Shown piece by piece: positions 1-6,905 of a stretch of DNA of 26,488 bases. The notes under the pieces were generated by a model. It had not been told where the DNA came from. It made no database searches and saw nothing but the letters and a program-made list of their open reading frames with translations. Each line of letters starts with the position of its first letter. The stretch's first letter is position 1. The position numbers and the translations under genes were made by a program. The DNA comes from an uncultured Lachnospiraceae bacterium (GTDB lineage: Bacteria > Bacillota > Clostridia > Lachnospirales > Lachnospiraceae): NCBI GenBank assembly GCA_910586275.1, contig CAJUIM010000044.1:1-26488 (forward strand). Reading direction: 5' to 3'.

Positions 1-21
1 AGGCACTGTATTTTAGTGCCT
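1..21. repeat. Perfect 7-bp inverted repeat at window edge
   Basis: AGGCACT (1-7) pairs with AGTGCCT (15-21) across a 7-base loop. It could be the stem of a terminator for the minus-strand operon that ends at 205, but the bases that would carry the minus-strand T-tract lie outside the window, so this cannot be settled. Confidence 0.4.
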
Positions 22-33
22 TAGTACCGCTGC

Positions 34-140
34 GTTTGCCGCAGAGCAAAAGCGTATCCGAATAAAAAACATCGTTCCTGACGCGGGCTGCGGCTTCCGT
101 TCATAACATTGGTTTGCCGCCGGGCGAAAGCGCGTCTGAA
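34..140. repeat. Imperfect direct repeat pair in gene-free end region
   Basis: The segment at 34-62 recurs at 112-140. Both begin GTTTGCCGC, and 23 of 29 positions agree. They lie in the 204 bases downstream of the last gene. That stretch also holds a small hairpin at 178-195 (GGAC...GTCC with one G-T pair). I see no gene there: the short minus-strand frame across it has no family resemblance, is rich in arginine and is built from the repeat. Confidence 0.4.
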
Positions 141-204
141 AAATTTATGATTCTGCAGGCATGCCGGGCACTGTTCCGGACGGCATTGGCTGTCCGCATG
201 CGCC

Positions 205-1218
205 CTATCCCATCCTCCCCTGCCTCTCTTCCTCCGTCTTCCCATACCCCCTAGCAGCATCTATCCCTTCACTGGAGCGGATTCTGCCCGTCTGCTCCCA
301 GTAAGTCTTATTCATCGTACATCTCAATATCATTTTCTGAGAAAGCCCCTTATAATGTTTCCCCAAGGTATAACCCGCATACCGGTATATACCTTCTATG
401 TAAAGCCTGGGAATCATCCGCTTCTTCCCCGATTTCCACAAATGAGAAGAAACAGACTTCAGCATCGTAACCCCTTCCCCTTCCGAAGATATGCCGGAAA
501 ACACTTCCGGATGATCTGCCTGAGAAACCCCAAGGTCGAAATTACGGCGGAATTGCTGAGAAAAGGTATAATTATGGGAATGAATGACTTTCGCCCCGGC
601 GGCATATACTATTTCATAGCCTGCCTGTATAGCCGCCGCCGCATAAATCATATCCTCGTTAAAAATAGTATGCTTAATAAAACCCCCCAGTTCATCATAT
701 ATTTTCCTGTTATATGCGGCACACACATTGGAGCAGAAATATGTTTTTATGCCAAGAGACGGCAAGTCGGCTTTTGTCTTCCTTCTGCTTTCTTCCGGAT
801 AATTGAACATTCGCATATAACGTTCTATTTCACTGCTGTCCTCCGCCGCCAATTGGCGGGCATAGGATGCGGCCACCATTCCGTCTTCCAACGGCTTCAC
901 CAGATTTTCCAGCATATGCTCATCTTCCGGGACTGCATCCTGAGTCATCATGACAAAGACGGATGCATCCGATTTCTGCACTCCTTTTTTCCTCGTTCCC
1001 CCATGGTTGAATTCCCGCTTTGACAGATGCCATACATAAACATTGCGATATTTTTCTAAAAAAGAAGTGCCGTAAATGAGTCTTTCAAAATATTTCTGTT
1101 CCGTATTGAGCAAAAGAATCCGGTTTATCGGAACCGTCTGCTTTTCCAGCCTTTCGATTAGAGTAAAAAAATTTTTTTCCGGCTTATAGACCGGTATGAT
1201 AATGTCTATCGTTCCCAA
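205..1218 (-). CDS. Family 2 glycosyltransferase, rhamnosyltransferase-like
   Basis: This is a GT-A fold family 2 glycosyltransferase of about 337 residues, probably cytoplasmic and adding a sugar to the lipid-linked glycan. It opens directly with the nucleotide-binding strand IDIIIPVYKP. EFNHGGTR matches the F-x-HGGTR signature of RfbF/WbbL-type rhamnosyltransferases. The later segments FNYPEES, LGIKTYFCSNVCAAYNR and FNEDMIY also fit that group and cover the acceptor and catalytic region. With rmlA, rmlB and rmlC in the same window, dTDP-rhamnose is the likely donor, but this is inference. Start choice: AAGGAAG sits about 8 bases before a TTG at 1218, whereas the upstream GTG at 1227 touches the ribosome site. 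It is last in the run, after the LCP gene. The C-terminal 20 residues are charged and look unstructured. Confidence 0.85.
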   Translation of the reverse strand: MGTIDIIIPVYKPEKNFFTLIERLEKQTVPINRILLLNTEQKYFERLIYGTSFLEKYRNVYVWHLSKREFNHGGTRKKGVQKSDASVFVMMTQDAVPEDEHMLENLVKPLEDGMVAASYARQLAAEDSSEIERYMRMFNYPEESRRKTKADLPSLGIKTYFCSNVCAAYNRKIYDELGGFIKHTIFNEDMIYAAAAIQAGYEIVYAAGAKVIHSHNYTFSQQFRRNFDLGVSQADHPEVFSGISSEGEGVTMLKSVSSHLWKSGKKRMIPRLYIEGIYRYAGYTLGKHYKGLSQKMILRCTMNKTYWEQTGRIRSSEGIDAARGYGKTEEERQGRMG

Positions 1219-1263
1219 CTGCAACACTTCCTTATCATTTCTTTCGGATCCTAAAACATGCCT

Positions 1264-1303
1264 GAGCGTGCCTTAAAACCCATTCCGGTTTTGCAACACG
1301 CTC
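1264..1303 (-). other. Two-tier intercistronic hairpin
   Basis: GAGCGTG (1264-1270) pairs perfectly with CACGCTC (1297-1303). Inside it, AAAACC (1275-1280) pairs with GGTTTT (1287-1292). It lies between the LCP stop and the start of the last glycosyltransferase. No T-tract follows on the minus strand, so it is more likely an mRNA-processing or attenuating structure than a plain terminator. Confidence 0.5.
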
Positions 1304-1325
1304 TAATTTTACTCCCATATTCCAA

Positions 1326-2531
1326 TTATTTCAAGTAAGGACTTGTATCGCTCTTAATCTTCTCACTGTAAGCCTGCACATCCGAGGATGCCGTATAGTT
1401 TTCGTTAAACAGGAAACTATGCAGCCATTCCACATTTTCCTTCAGATCCACCGGTATGACACAGCTTCCCTTGGAACCGATATTCCCCGTAGTGCGGTAT
1501 GTCTCATTGGGGAAGCCCGCCTGATCCACAATATTATAACTGCTTATGTCACTCAGCAATTCCACAATTTCCGTCAAATCCAAAGAAGTATATATTTCAT
1601 TGAACACATTATTGGCAATTTCATTCAGCGTGGCCGGAGATGCTTTCTTTGCCTCCTCCGCCACCGCCATCAGCACTTCCCTCTGACGCTCGGTACGTTT
1701 AAAGTCATCGCCTGCAGTATAACGGATCCGGCAATATGCAGTGGCCTGCAGGCCGGTCAGCCTCTGATATCCGGTCTGCGTCAGTTCCTTATATTCCCGC
1801 TTCATATCTTTAGCCATGGTAAACTGATAACTGTTCAGATGATTGATTTCCGCCTCATCCACATCTATCATGACCCCGCCCAACGCATCTATGGTATCCG
1901 CCAAACCGGCAAAGCCTACCGTCACAAAATCCGTAATGTTCATATCCAGATTCATATTCAGCATGCTGATCGCCATTTCCGGGCCGCCCTTGGCATATGC
2001 GGAATTGCATTTATTATAGGTATCATTGCTCAGATTCAGATAAGTGTCCCTGTATACCGACACCAGTTTGCATTCCCCTGTATCCTGATTGATGGAAGCG
2101 ATCATAATGGTGTCGCTTCTGGTATTTTTCGCCAATGCCCCAGTAGTGGAATCCACGCCGAACAGCGCAATATTGCGGTATCCTTTCATTTTCGTTGTTT
2201 CTTCCCGCTCCTTTACCTCCGGGTTGATCACAATGTCCTCTTCCTTCATATCATGCTTTCCGACTTTCCCTCCCTGAACTACCCCATAGAGGATGACTAC
2301 CATAATCAGAAGCACAAAAATTTCCACAATGAACAGAATGATTTTGTTCCTTTTTTTCCTTTCCCGCTCCTTTGCGGTCATCTTTCTGACGACTTCTCCC
2401 TTCACCGTTTTTTTCCCCGGACTGCCCGCCGTATCGGAAGTCTTTACCGCTCCCTGATTGCCTGCTTTATTGGAAGGCCTTTGGCTTTTTGCCTCTCCGC
2501 CGCTTTTTTTCTTCTTGGAATTTTCAGCCAT
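1326..2531 (-). CDS. LytR-CpsA-Psr (LCP) family glycopolymer ligase
   Basis: LCP proteins transfer undecaprenyl-pyrophosphate-linked glycopolymers onto peptidoglycan on the outer face of the membrane. The 401 residues comprise a basic, Ser/Gly/Lys-rich cytoplasmic tail (1-62), one membrane helix (about 63-86) and an extracellular LCP domain (about 118-330). Family landmarks are visible: NIALFGVDS with D126, TRSDTIMI with R138 and D140, VSVYRDTY with R161, and the late arginine cluster FKRTERQREV (R279, R282). These are the residues that hold the pyrophosphate and metal. The start is supported by GGGAG seven bases before the ATG. The gene follows the lipid-carrier sugar transferase by 67 bases, which fits a first-step/last-step pair. 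The C-terminal 60 residues lie past the core domain. Which glycan it attaches is inferred from the locus. Confidence 0.93.
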   Translation of the reverse strand: MAENSKKKKSGGEAKSQRPSNKAGNQGAVKTSDTAGSPGKKTVKGEVVRKMTAKERERKKRNKIILFIVEIFVLLIMVVILYGVVQGGKVGKHDMKEEDIVINPEVKEREETTKMKGYRNIALFGVDSTTGALAKNTRSDTIMIASINQDTGECKLVSVYRDTYLNLSNDTYNKCNSAYAKGGPEMAISMLNMNLDMNITDFVTVGFAGLADTIDALGGVMIDVDEAEINHLNSYQFTMAKDMKREYKELTQTGYQRLTGLQATAYCRIRYTAGDDFKRTERQREVLMAVAEEAKKASPATLNEIANNVFNEIYTSLDLTEIVELLSDISSYNIVDQAGFPNETYRTTGNIGSKGSCVIPVDLKENVEWLHSFLFNENYTASSDVQAYSEKIKSDTSPYLK

Positions 2532-2584
2532 AACGATTCTCCCTTATCTTTCCCCATCCCGGTATCTCATGGGCTGCAACGCCA

Positions 2585-2601
2585 TGATTCTTCGGGAATC
2601 A
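2585..2601 (-). other. Small hairpin over the stop codon of the sugar transferase
   Basis: TGATTC (2585-2590) pairs with GAATCA (2596-2601) around a 5-base loop. The TGA stop of the upstream gene is inside the stem. A weaker CATGG/CCATG stem follows it. There is no T-tract, so read-through into the LCP gene is expected. Confidence 0.35.
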
Positions 2602-4008
2602 GTATGCATTTTTGTTGATAAATCCTTTGAAAATGGTCAGGAACATAATTTTGATGTCCAATCCCATTGTCCAGTTTTCGATATAGAAAATATCATACTC
2701 TATTCGCTTCCGAATGGATGTGTCTCCCCGGTATCCGTTGATCTGCGCCCATCCGGTCAGCCCCGGGCGCACCTGATGCTTTATCATATAGCGGGGAATC
2801 TCCTCCTTAAATTTCTCCACAAACAAAGGCCGCTCCGGCCTTGGCCCTACCAGGCTCATCTCCCCTACCAGAATATTGAAAAACTGAGGCAGTTCATCCA
2901 GACTGGTCTTGCGCAGAATCTTCCCCACCTTCGTAACTCTTGGGTCATCCTTCACCGTCCAGGCTTTTTGCTCCTGTGAAGGTTTCTGCAGTTCCATAGT
3001 CCGGAATTTATACATCTGAAAAGGCTTGTTATGCAGCCCCACCCGTTCCTGCTTAAAAATAATCGGCCCCGGACTTGTACATTTTACGAGAAGCGCCGTA
3101 AGCAGCATCACAGGGGATGCCACAATAAGGCCGAACAGGGAACCGGCAATATCCACCGCCCGTTTGGCCACCCAGTTCAGCGTATTGGTCAGCGGCACAT
3201 AACGGATATTTATGACCGGCAGCCCCATCAGATCTTCCGTATAAGGCCGGCTGGGCACAAGGCTGTTGTAATCCGGTATGAACTTTGTATGGACACCGGA
3301 TTTTTCGCATAAATCCACAATGCGCTCCAAGCGGTCATAATCCTCCAATGCCAGCGTAACCGCAATTTCATCCAATTTATTCTCGGGAAGAATATAAAGC
3401 AGGTTCTCTATCCTCCCTAGGACTTTTACGCCTTTATACAAGGTTCCGCTGGGCACCCTGTCGTCCAGAATGCCCCGCACCACATACCCCCACTGAGGAT
3501 TCGCATTGATTCTTGTGATATACTCTTCCGCTGCCCGGGAATAGCCCACCAATAATACATACTTAAGATTATACCCATTTTTGCGGAAATATTGCAGTGC
3601 GCTCCTGATTAAAGTCTTGGATAAAGATGTCAGCACAATATTAATCACATAAAACATGCCCACCAGCATACGGGAAAAGTTCTGTATCTTCAGCGCGAAC
3701 AGAACCACCATGAACAGCATGATGCCCGCCGTGTTTACCGTGACTATGGCAGTGATCTCATGCTTCCTGCGGGTCGTACGTTTCGGCGTATACATATTGA
3801 AAAAATAATACAGCAGAATATACCCCGGGACGATGTAATAAAGCGCACTGAAATAAATCTCCGTGGACAGCGCCGTCACACCGGGTTCCGTATCCGCAAA
3901 GGGCGTTGCGAATTTTATCAGCCATGCCAGCAAATAGGAAAGCGCAACGACAGCCGCATCCACCAGCAAGTGCAATCTATTAAAAAGCTTTTGATTGTCT
4001 TTTATCAT
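2599..4008 (-). CDS. Undecaprenyl-phosphate sugar-1-phosphate transferase (polytopic PGT)
   Basis: This membrane enzyme starts glycan synthesis by moving a sugar-1-phosphate from a nucleotide sugar to undecaprenyl phosphate (WbaP/WcaJ/CpsE family). The 469 residues show four N-terminal helices (about 10-32, 53-72, 87-107, 114-135), a Rossmann-like middle domain starting at VLLVGYSRAAEEY (about 151-163), a fifth membrane segment (about 285-308) and the C-terminal catalytic domain. Catalytic motifs are intact: KFRTM (334-338), TSLDELPQFFNIL with D371 and E372, SLVGPRPE (385-392), and RPGLTGWAQINGYRGDT (414-430). Length and layout match full-length members. The sugar (glucose, galactose or another) cannot be read from the sequence. 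GGTGG precedes the ATG by 5 bases. It is the first gene of its own transcription unit, followed by the LCP gene. Confidence 0.93.
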   Translation of the reverse strand: MIKDNQKLFNRLHLLVDAAVVALSYLLAWLIKFATPFADTEPGVTALSTEIYFSALYYIVPGYILLYYFFNMYTPKRTTRRKHEITAIVTVNTAGIMLFMVVLFALKIQNFSRMLVGMFYVINIVLTSLSKTLIRSALQYFRKNGYNLKYVLLVGYSRAAEEYITRINANPQWGYVVRGILDDRVPSGTLYKGVKVLGRIENLLYILPENKLDEIAVTLALEDYDRLERIVDLCEKSGVHTKFIPDYNSLVPSRPYTEDLMGLPVINIRYVPLTNTLNWVAKRAVDIAGSLFGLIVASPVMLLTALLVKCTSPGPIIFKQERVGLHNKPFQMYKFRTMELQKPSQEQKAWTVKDDPRVTKVGKILRKTSLDELPQFFNILVGEMSLVGPRPERPLFVEKFKEEIPRYMIKHQVRPGLTGWAQINGYRGDTSIRKRIEYDIFYIENWTMGLDIKIMFLTIFKGFINKNAY

Positions 4009-4025
4009 AGTTCCACCAGTTTTTC

Positions 4026-4068
4026 TAATATTGTTAGTTATTTTACAATATTATGCAGAAAAGCACAA
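4026..4068 (-). promoter_or_regulatory. Promoter with dyad over the -10 box
   Basis: On the minus strand, TTGTGC (4063-4068) and TAAAAT (4040-4045) are 17 bases apart, and transcription would begin about 25 bases before the ATG at 4008. A perfect 9-bp inverted repeat, TAATATTGT (4026-4034) and ACAATATTA (4045-4053), brackets the -10 box, as a repressor operator would. The -35 match is only partial. The dyad is seen directly; the regulatory role is inferred. Confidence 0.5.
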
Positions 4069-4088
4069 CTTAAATTTCTATAAATGCA

Positions 4089-5216
4089 TCACCCGATTAG
4101 TCTGCGTACCGTGTTCTGCCATAATTCCAACTGTATTTTCCCATAATTCCCAAGACATTCCGGGCGGAACGGCACCTTCTGCTTTTTCCCTTTTTCGGAA
4201 GCGGACAGACGCAATCCCTCCGCAATTCCTTCCAGATAGGTTTTCCCCATGCCCTTCCCCGTAAAAAACAGTGCCTTCATCCCTACGCCTGCCGCCAAAA
4301 ACGGAAGATTGCACAAAATCTGCACCGCCGGCATATTTTTATAAATCAGATATATGCTGTTGCGGGCGGCAAAATACACTTTAAAGTCATTATACCTGGA
4401 ACCGGTGACAGCGCTTCCTGCATGATATGCCAGTGCATCCGGCGTATAATAGTTGTCATAACCGGATATCTTCGCCCGGTATCCTATGTCAATGTCCTCC
4501 AAATAGGCAAAGTGGTTTTCGTCAAAATATCCGATGGTTTCAAATATGCTTTTCCGGTAGATTGCCGCACAGCCACAGGCAGCGAATATTTTAGCCTCTT
4601 TGCCGTAAGCAGTGCGCTTCTTCCCTTTCCCCAAAGCAAAAGCCCAGCCCAAAGCACAGTACAGATCCCCGGCATCGTCAATCACTTCCGGCTGATGCAG
4701 AGACAGAATTTTTGCGCTGACGGAAAAGGCATTTTTTCTTTTCCTGATTGCCAAGTATAGATTCTTCACAAAGTCACTGTCTGCTTCCGTGTCATTGTTC
4801 AGCAATATAACATATTCTGTTTTGGCCAGACGTATTCCCGTATTGACCGCCGCACAGAAGCCTTTGTTCTGCGTGAAGCATACCAGTCTGCAGGAGGGGC
4901 ATTTCTTTCTGTTCCGCCGGTTCATCCATCTGCGTATCCGCTCCGTGCTTCCGTCTGCGGAACCGTTGTCTACCACGATAATCTCCGGCACCAAGCTTCC
5001 TTGGCAGAGGGAATCCAGACAGGCTTCTATATATTTTTTCCCGTTATAGTTAGGGATAACTACCGTTACCCTTGGGGTTTGTCTCTGCCCCGGCTTTCCT
5101 GCCGTTTTCCTGTCCGCCTGCCGTGCATTGCCCCATTTCCTGTTCTTATGCTTCCCGTTCCATTGCTCCCTGCGTTTCCGTTCCGTGCTTCTTTGTCTGT
5201 TTCCCGAATCCTTCAT
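4089..5216 (-). CDS. Family 2 glycosyltransferase
   Basis: This is a GT-A family 2 enzyme of 375 residues that presumably elongates the lipid-linked glycan at the inner membrane face. After a very basic, probably unstructured leader (1-45), the domain starts at PRVTVVIPNYNGKKYI. VVDNGSADGS, the metal-binding LLNNDTE (about 139), a GCAAIYRKSIFETIGYFDE segment and YLEDIDIGYRAK (about 237, the acceptor-side ED motif) follow. A hydrophobic stretch near the C-terminus (about 300-320) suggests membrane association. The frame stays open back to 5387, but that extension overlaps the preceding gene and has no family likeness. The ATG at 5216 is preferred although only GGGG lies upstream. A weak promoter-like pair, TTGTGG (5301-5306) and TATAAG (5278-5283) with a 17-base gap, lies before it. 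The sugar specificity is unknown. Confidence 0.85.
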   Translation of the reverse strand: MKDSGNRQRSTERKRREQWNGKHKNRKWGNARQADRKTAGKPGQRQTPRVTVVIPNYNGKKYIEACLDSLCQGSLVPEIIVVDNGSADGSTERIRRWMNRRNRKKCPSCRLVCFTQNKGFCAAVNTGIRLAKTEYVILLNNDTEADSDFVKNLYLAIRKRKNAFSVSAKILSLHQPEVIDDAGDLYCALGWAFALGKGKKRTAYGKEAKIFAACGCAAIYRKSIFETIGYFDENHFAYLEDIDIGYRAKISGYDNYYTPDALAYHAGSAVTGSRYNDFKVYFAARNSIYLIYKNMPAVQILCNLPFLAAGVGMKALFFTGKGMGKTYLEGIAEGLRLSASEKGKKQKVPFRPECLGNYGKIQLELWQNTVRRLIG

Positions 5217-5314
5217 ATCTATACCCCGTTTCTGCCTTTCTGATCCTGTCTTTACTGCCTCTAAGAGGAAAACATCCCTTATAATAATCCGGCATATCCC
5301 CCACAATCCATATT

Positions 5315-6694
5315 TTACGGCTGCCACACCGTTGTATATCCCTTTTCCCGCACTCTGCGGCCAAATTCCAGGCATTTCGCCACCCATTCTGCCGTAAGGG
5401 CAGCCGCCTCCCTTTTGTCTGCCTGTTCCTTCTGCCCTATGGCTGCCAAGTCAAACCATCCGTCTTTCCCTTCCCGGTAAGGCACTCCGAACACTTCCTC
5501 AAAATCTGCCCAAAGTTCCTTCCTCACCCGCATGCGGCGTATATCGGCAGCATATACTTCCTGCCGCAGCACTGCCCGGTGCATATAGCCGCTGAAGTTT
5601 TTATGCAGGCCGGCATAAAGGACTCGCCCGTTCCTTCCCAACGCGCCGCCGCATATCCGTCCCCGCCGGTTCAGCAGCCGTCCCGCCTCTGCCCCTGCAT
5701 CCTTCCGCTGCCTGAATATGCCGCCGTCATAATGCACGCGGTAAAATCCCAAATGTTCCGTATGGCATACCGTCCCTTTCCATCCCCGGCAGGCAAGGAA
5801 ATCCTCCAATGCACGCCTCCCTGCCTCATAAGCATAACGCTTGCTTTCCGGGTTTTCCGCCGTGGAAGAACCGTGGCACCGCCAATGGTAAAGCACTTTC
5901 GGTATGTGAACCGCTGCCTGCCTGCCCCCATAGCGTTCCTTCCACCCGTCCTCATAAAGCAGCTTCCCCACTGCCCGCAGAACCAAATCATAATCCTGCG
6001 CACCGTCAAATCCGGCCCGGAGCCGCAGTTCCTGCATCAATTCCCTTTTCATCACAAGAAAATGGCAAATATAATTATTGGACAACAGCAGATCCACATT
6101 CAGCTTTGGTTTGAAATGCGGCTCGTAGTATTCCGTCATTTCCCCGTTTCCCTTATCCTCATCGGAATACAGCAGCCATGCCGTGCTGCCCTCTCTTGCC
6201 TTTTGGCTAATGGCTTTGGCCATATAATATAAGGCATCCGGCGTAAGCACATCATCGTGGTCCAGCAGCCCCACATAGTCGCCTCCCGCCTTTTCCAATG
6301 CCATATTGGTATTATCCGCAATTCCCTTGTTTTCTTTCAGAGGAAGATAGCGGAGCCTGCTGTCCGCATAAGTTCTTACTACTGTTTCCACTTGCTTGGA
6401 ACGGCTGGCATCGGCTATGATCAGCTCCAGATTGCCGTAACTCTGCCCCAAGACAGAATCTATCATTTCCCGCAGATAGGCTTCCTTCGTTTCATAGGCA
6501 GGCACAAGGATGCTGAACCGATATGGATACCCGTCCGCCGCACGCTGTGCCTCTAAGTTCTTCTGCCCCGGCTGCCTATAGCGGTATGTTTTCCCGTTTT
6601 CCCTCATTATCCGCTCCAACGCGGCATAATATGCACTTTTTAAACCGTTTTTCTTCAGATAGCAATATGCTTTGCGCAAATTGCTGCTTTTCAT
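5315..6694 (-). CDS. Family 2 glycosyltransferase with accessory C-terminal domain
   Basis: A 459-residue cytoplasmic glycosyltransferase of the large Firmicute GT2 group. A helical leader (1-45, KAYCYLKKNGLKSAYY) precedes the GT-A domain: FSILVPAYETKEAYL (about 60), the metal-binding LLDHDDVLTP (about 143-152), YSDEDK, HFKPKLNVDLLLSNNYICHF and FDGAQDYDLVLR. VLYHWRCHGSS closes the domain. The last 170 residues take the place of a second GT2 domain but lack its motifs. Instead they carry GRICGG, GLHKNFSGYMHRAVL and DIRRMRVRKELW, a combination I recall from related Clostridia enzymes, so I regard the gene as complete rather than truncated. The frame opens at 6721; the ATG at 6694 fits the usual beginning of the family best, but the ribosome site is weak for all three candidates. 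Follows pgcA in the same direction. Confidence 0.83.
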   Translation of the reverse strand: MKSSNLRKAYCYLKKNGLKSAYYAALERIMRENGKTYRYRQPGQKNLEAQRAADGYPYRFSILVPAYETKEAYLREMIDSVLGQSYGNLELIIADASRSKQVETVVRTYADSRLRYLPLKENKGIADNTNMALEKAGGDYVGLLDHDDVLTPDALYYMAKAISQKAREGSTAWLLYSDEDKGNGEMTEYYEPHFKPKLNVDLLLSNNYICHFLVMKRELMQELRLRAGFDGAQDYDLVLRAVGKLLYEDGWKERYGGRQAAVHIPKVLYHWRCHGSSTAENPESKRYAYEAGRRALEDFLACRGWKGTVCHTEHLGFYRVHYDGGIFRQRKDAGAEAGRLLNRRGRICGGALGRNGRVLYAGLHKNFSGYMHRAVLRQEVYAADIRRMRVRKELWADFEEVFGVPYREGKDGWFDLAAIGQKEQADKREAAALTAEWVAKCLEFGRRVREKGYTTVWQP

Positions 6695-6769
6695 AATTGC
6701 CTGCCCCATGCCTTGTCCCATCCTGTTTTACGGCTCCCCTTACGTCTTTCCGGATATCCGATTTTTGAA

Positions 6770-6800
6770 AAGGGGAAGAAATCCGTTCCCCTTACGGATT
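6770..6800 (-). terminator. Mutually exclusive hairpins in the leader before a glycosyltransferase
   Basis: On the minus strand AATCCGT...ACGGATT (arms 6794-6800 and 6780-6786) forms first. It competes with an 8-bp stem AAGGGGAA...TTCCCCTT (arms 6786-6793 and 6770-6777), which is followed by TTTTC. This is the layout of an antiterminator and terminator in the 211-base gap after the mutase. The rest of the gap (6695-6905) holds GC-rich hairpins such as GCTGC-GGA-GCAGC and no gene. The short T-tract makes termination uncertain. Confidence 0.4.
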
Positions 6801-6905
6801 CCTTCCCTTTCTTTCCCGCTTTCCGTCTCTCCGCGCCGCCGTCTGCGTCAGGGTTTTTATGCTCCGCTGCTCCGCAGCCGGTTACGGCGGGATTGCCGGC
6901 TTCTC

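Noticed and set aside
5217..5387. Longer N-terminus for the glycosyltransferase at 4089-5216
   Set aside because: The extension overlaps the end of the preceding gene and shows no family similarity; the ATG at 5216 leaves a complete domain.
5146..5400. Frameshift that would truncate the glycosyltransferase ending at 5315
   Set aside because: The C-terminus carries motifs I recognise from full-length relatives and ends in a normal way, so no frameshift is needed.
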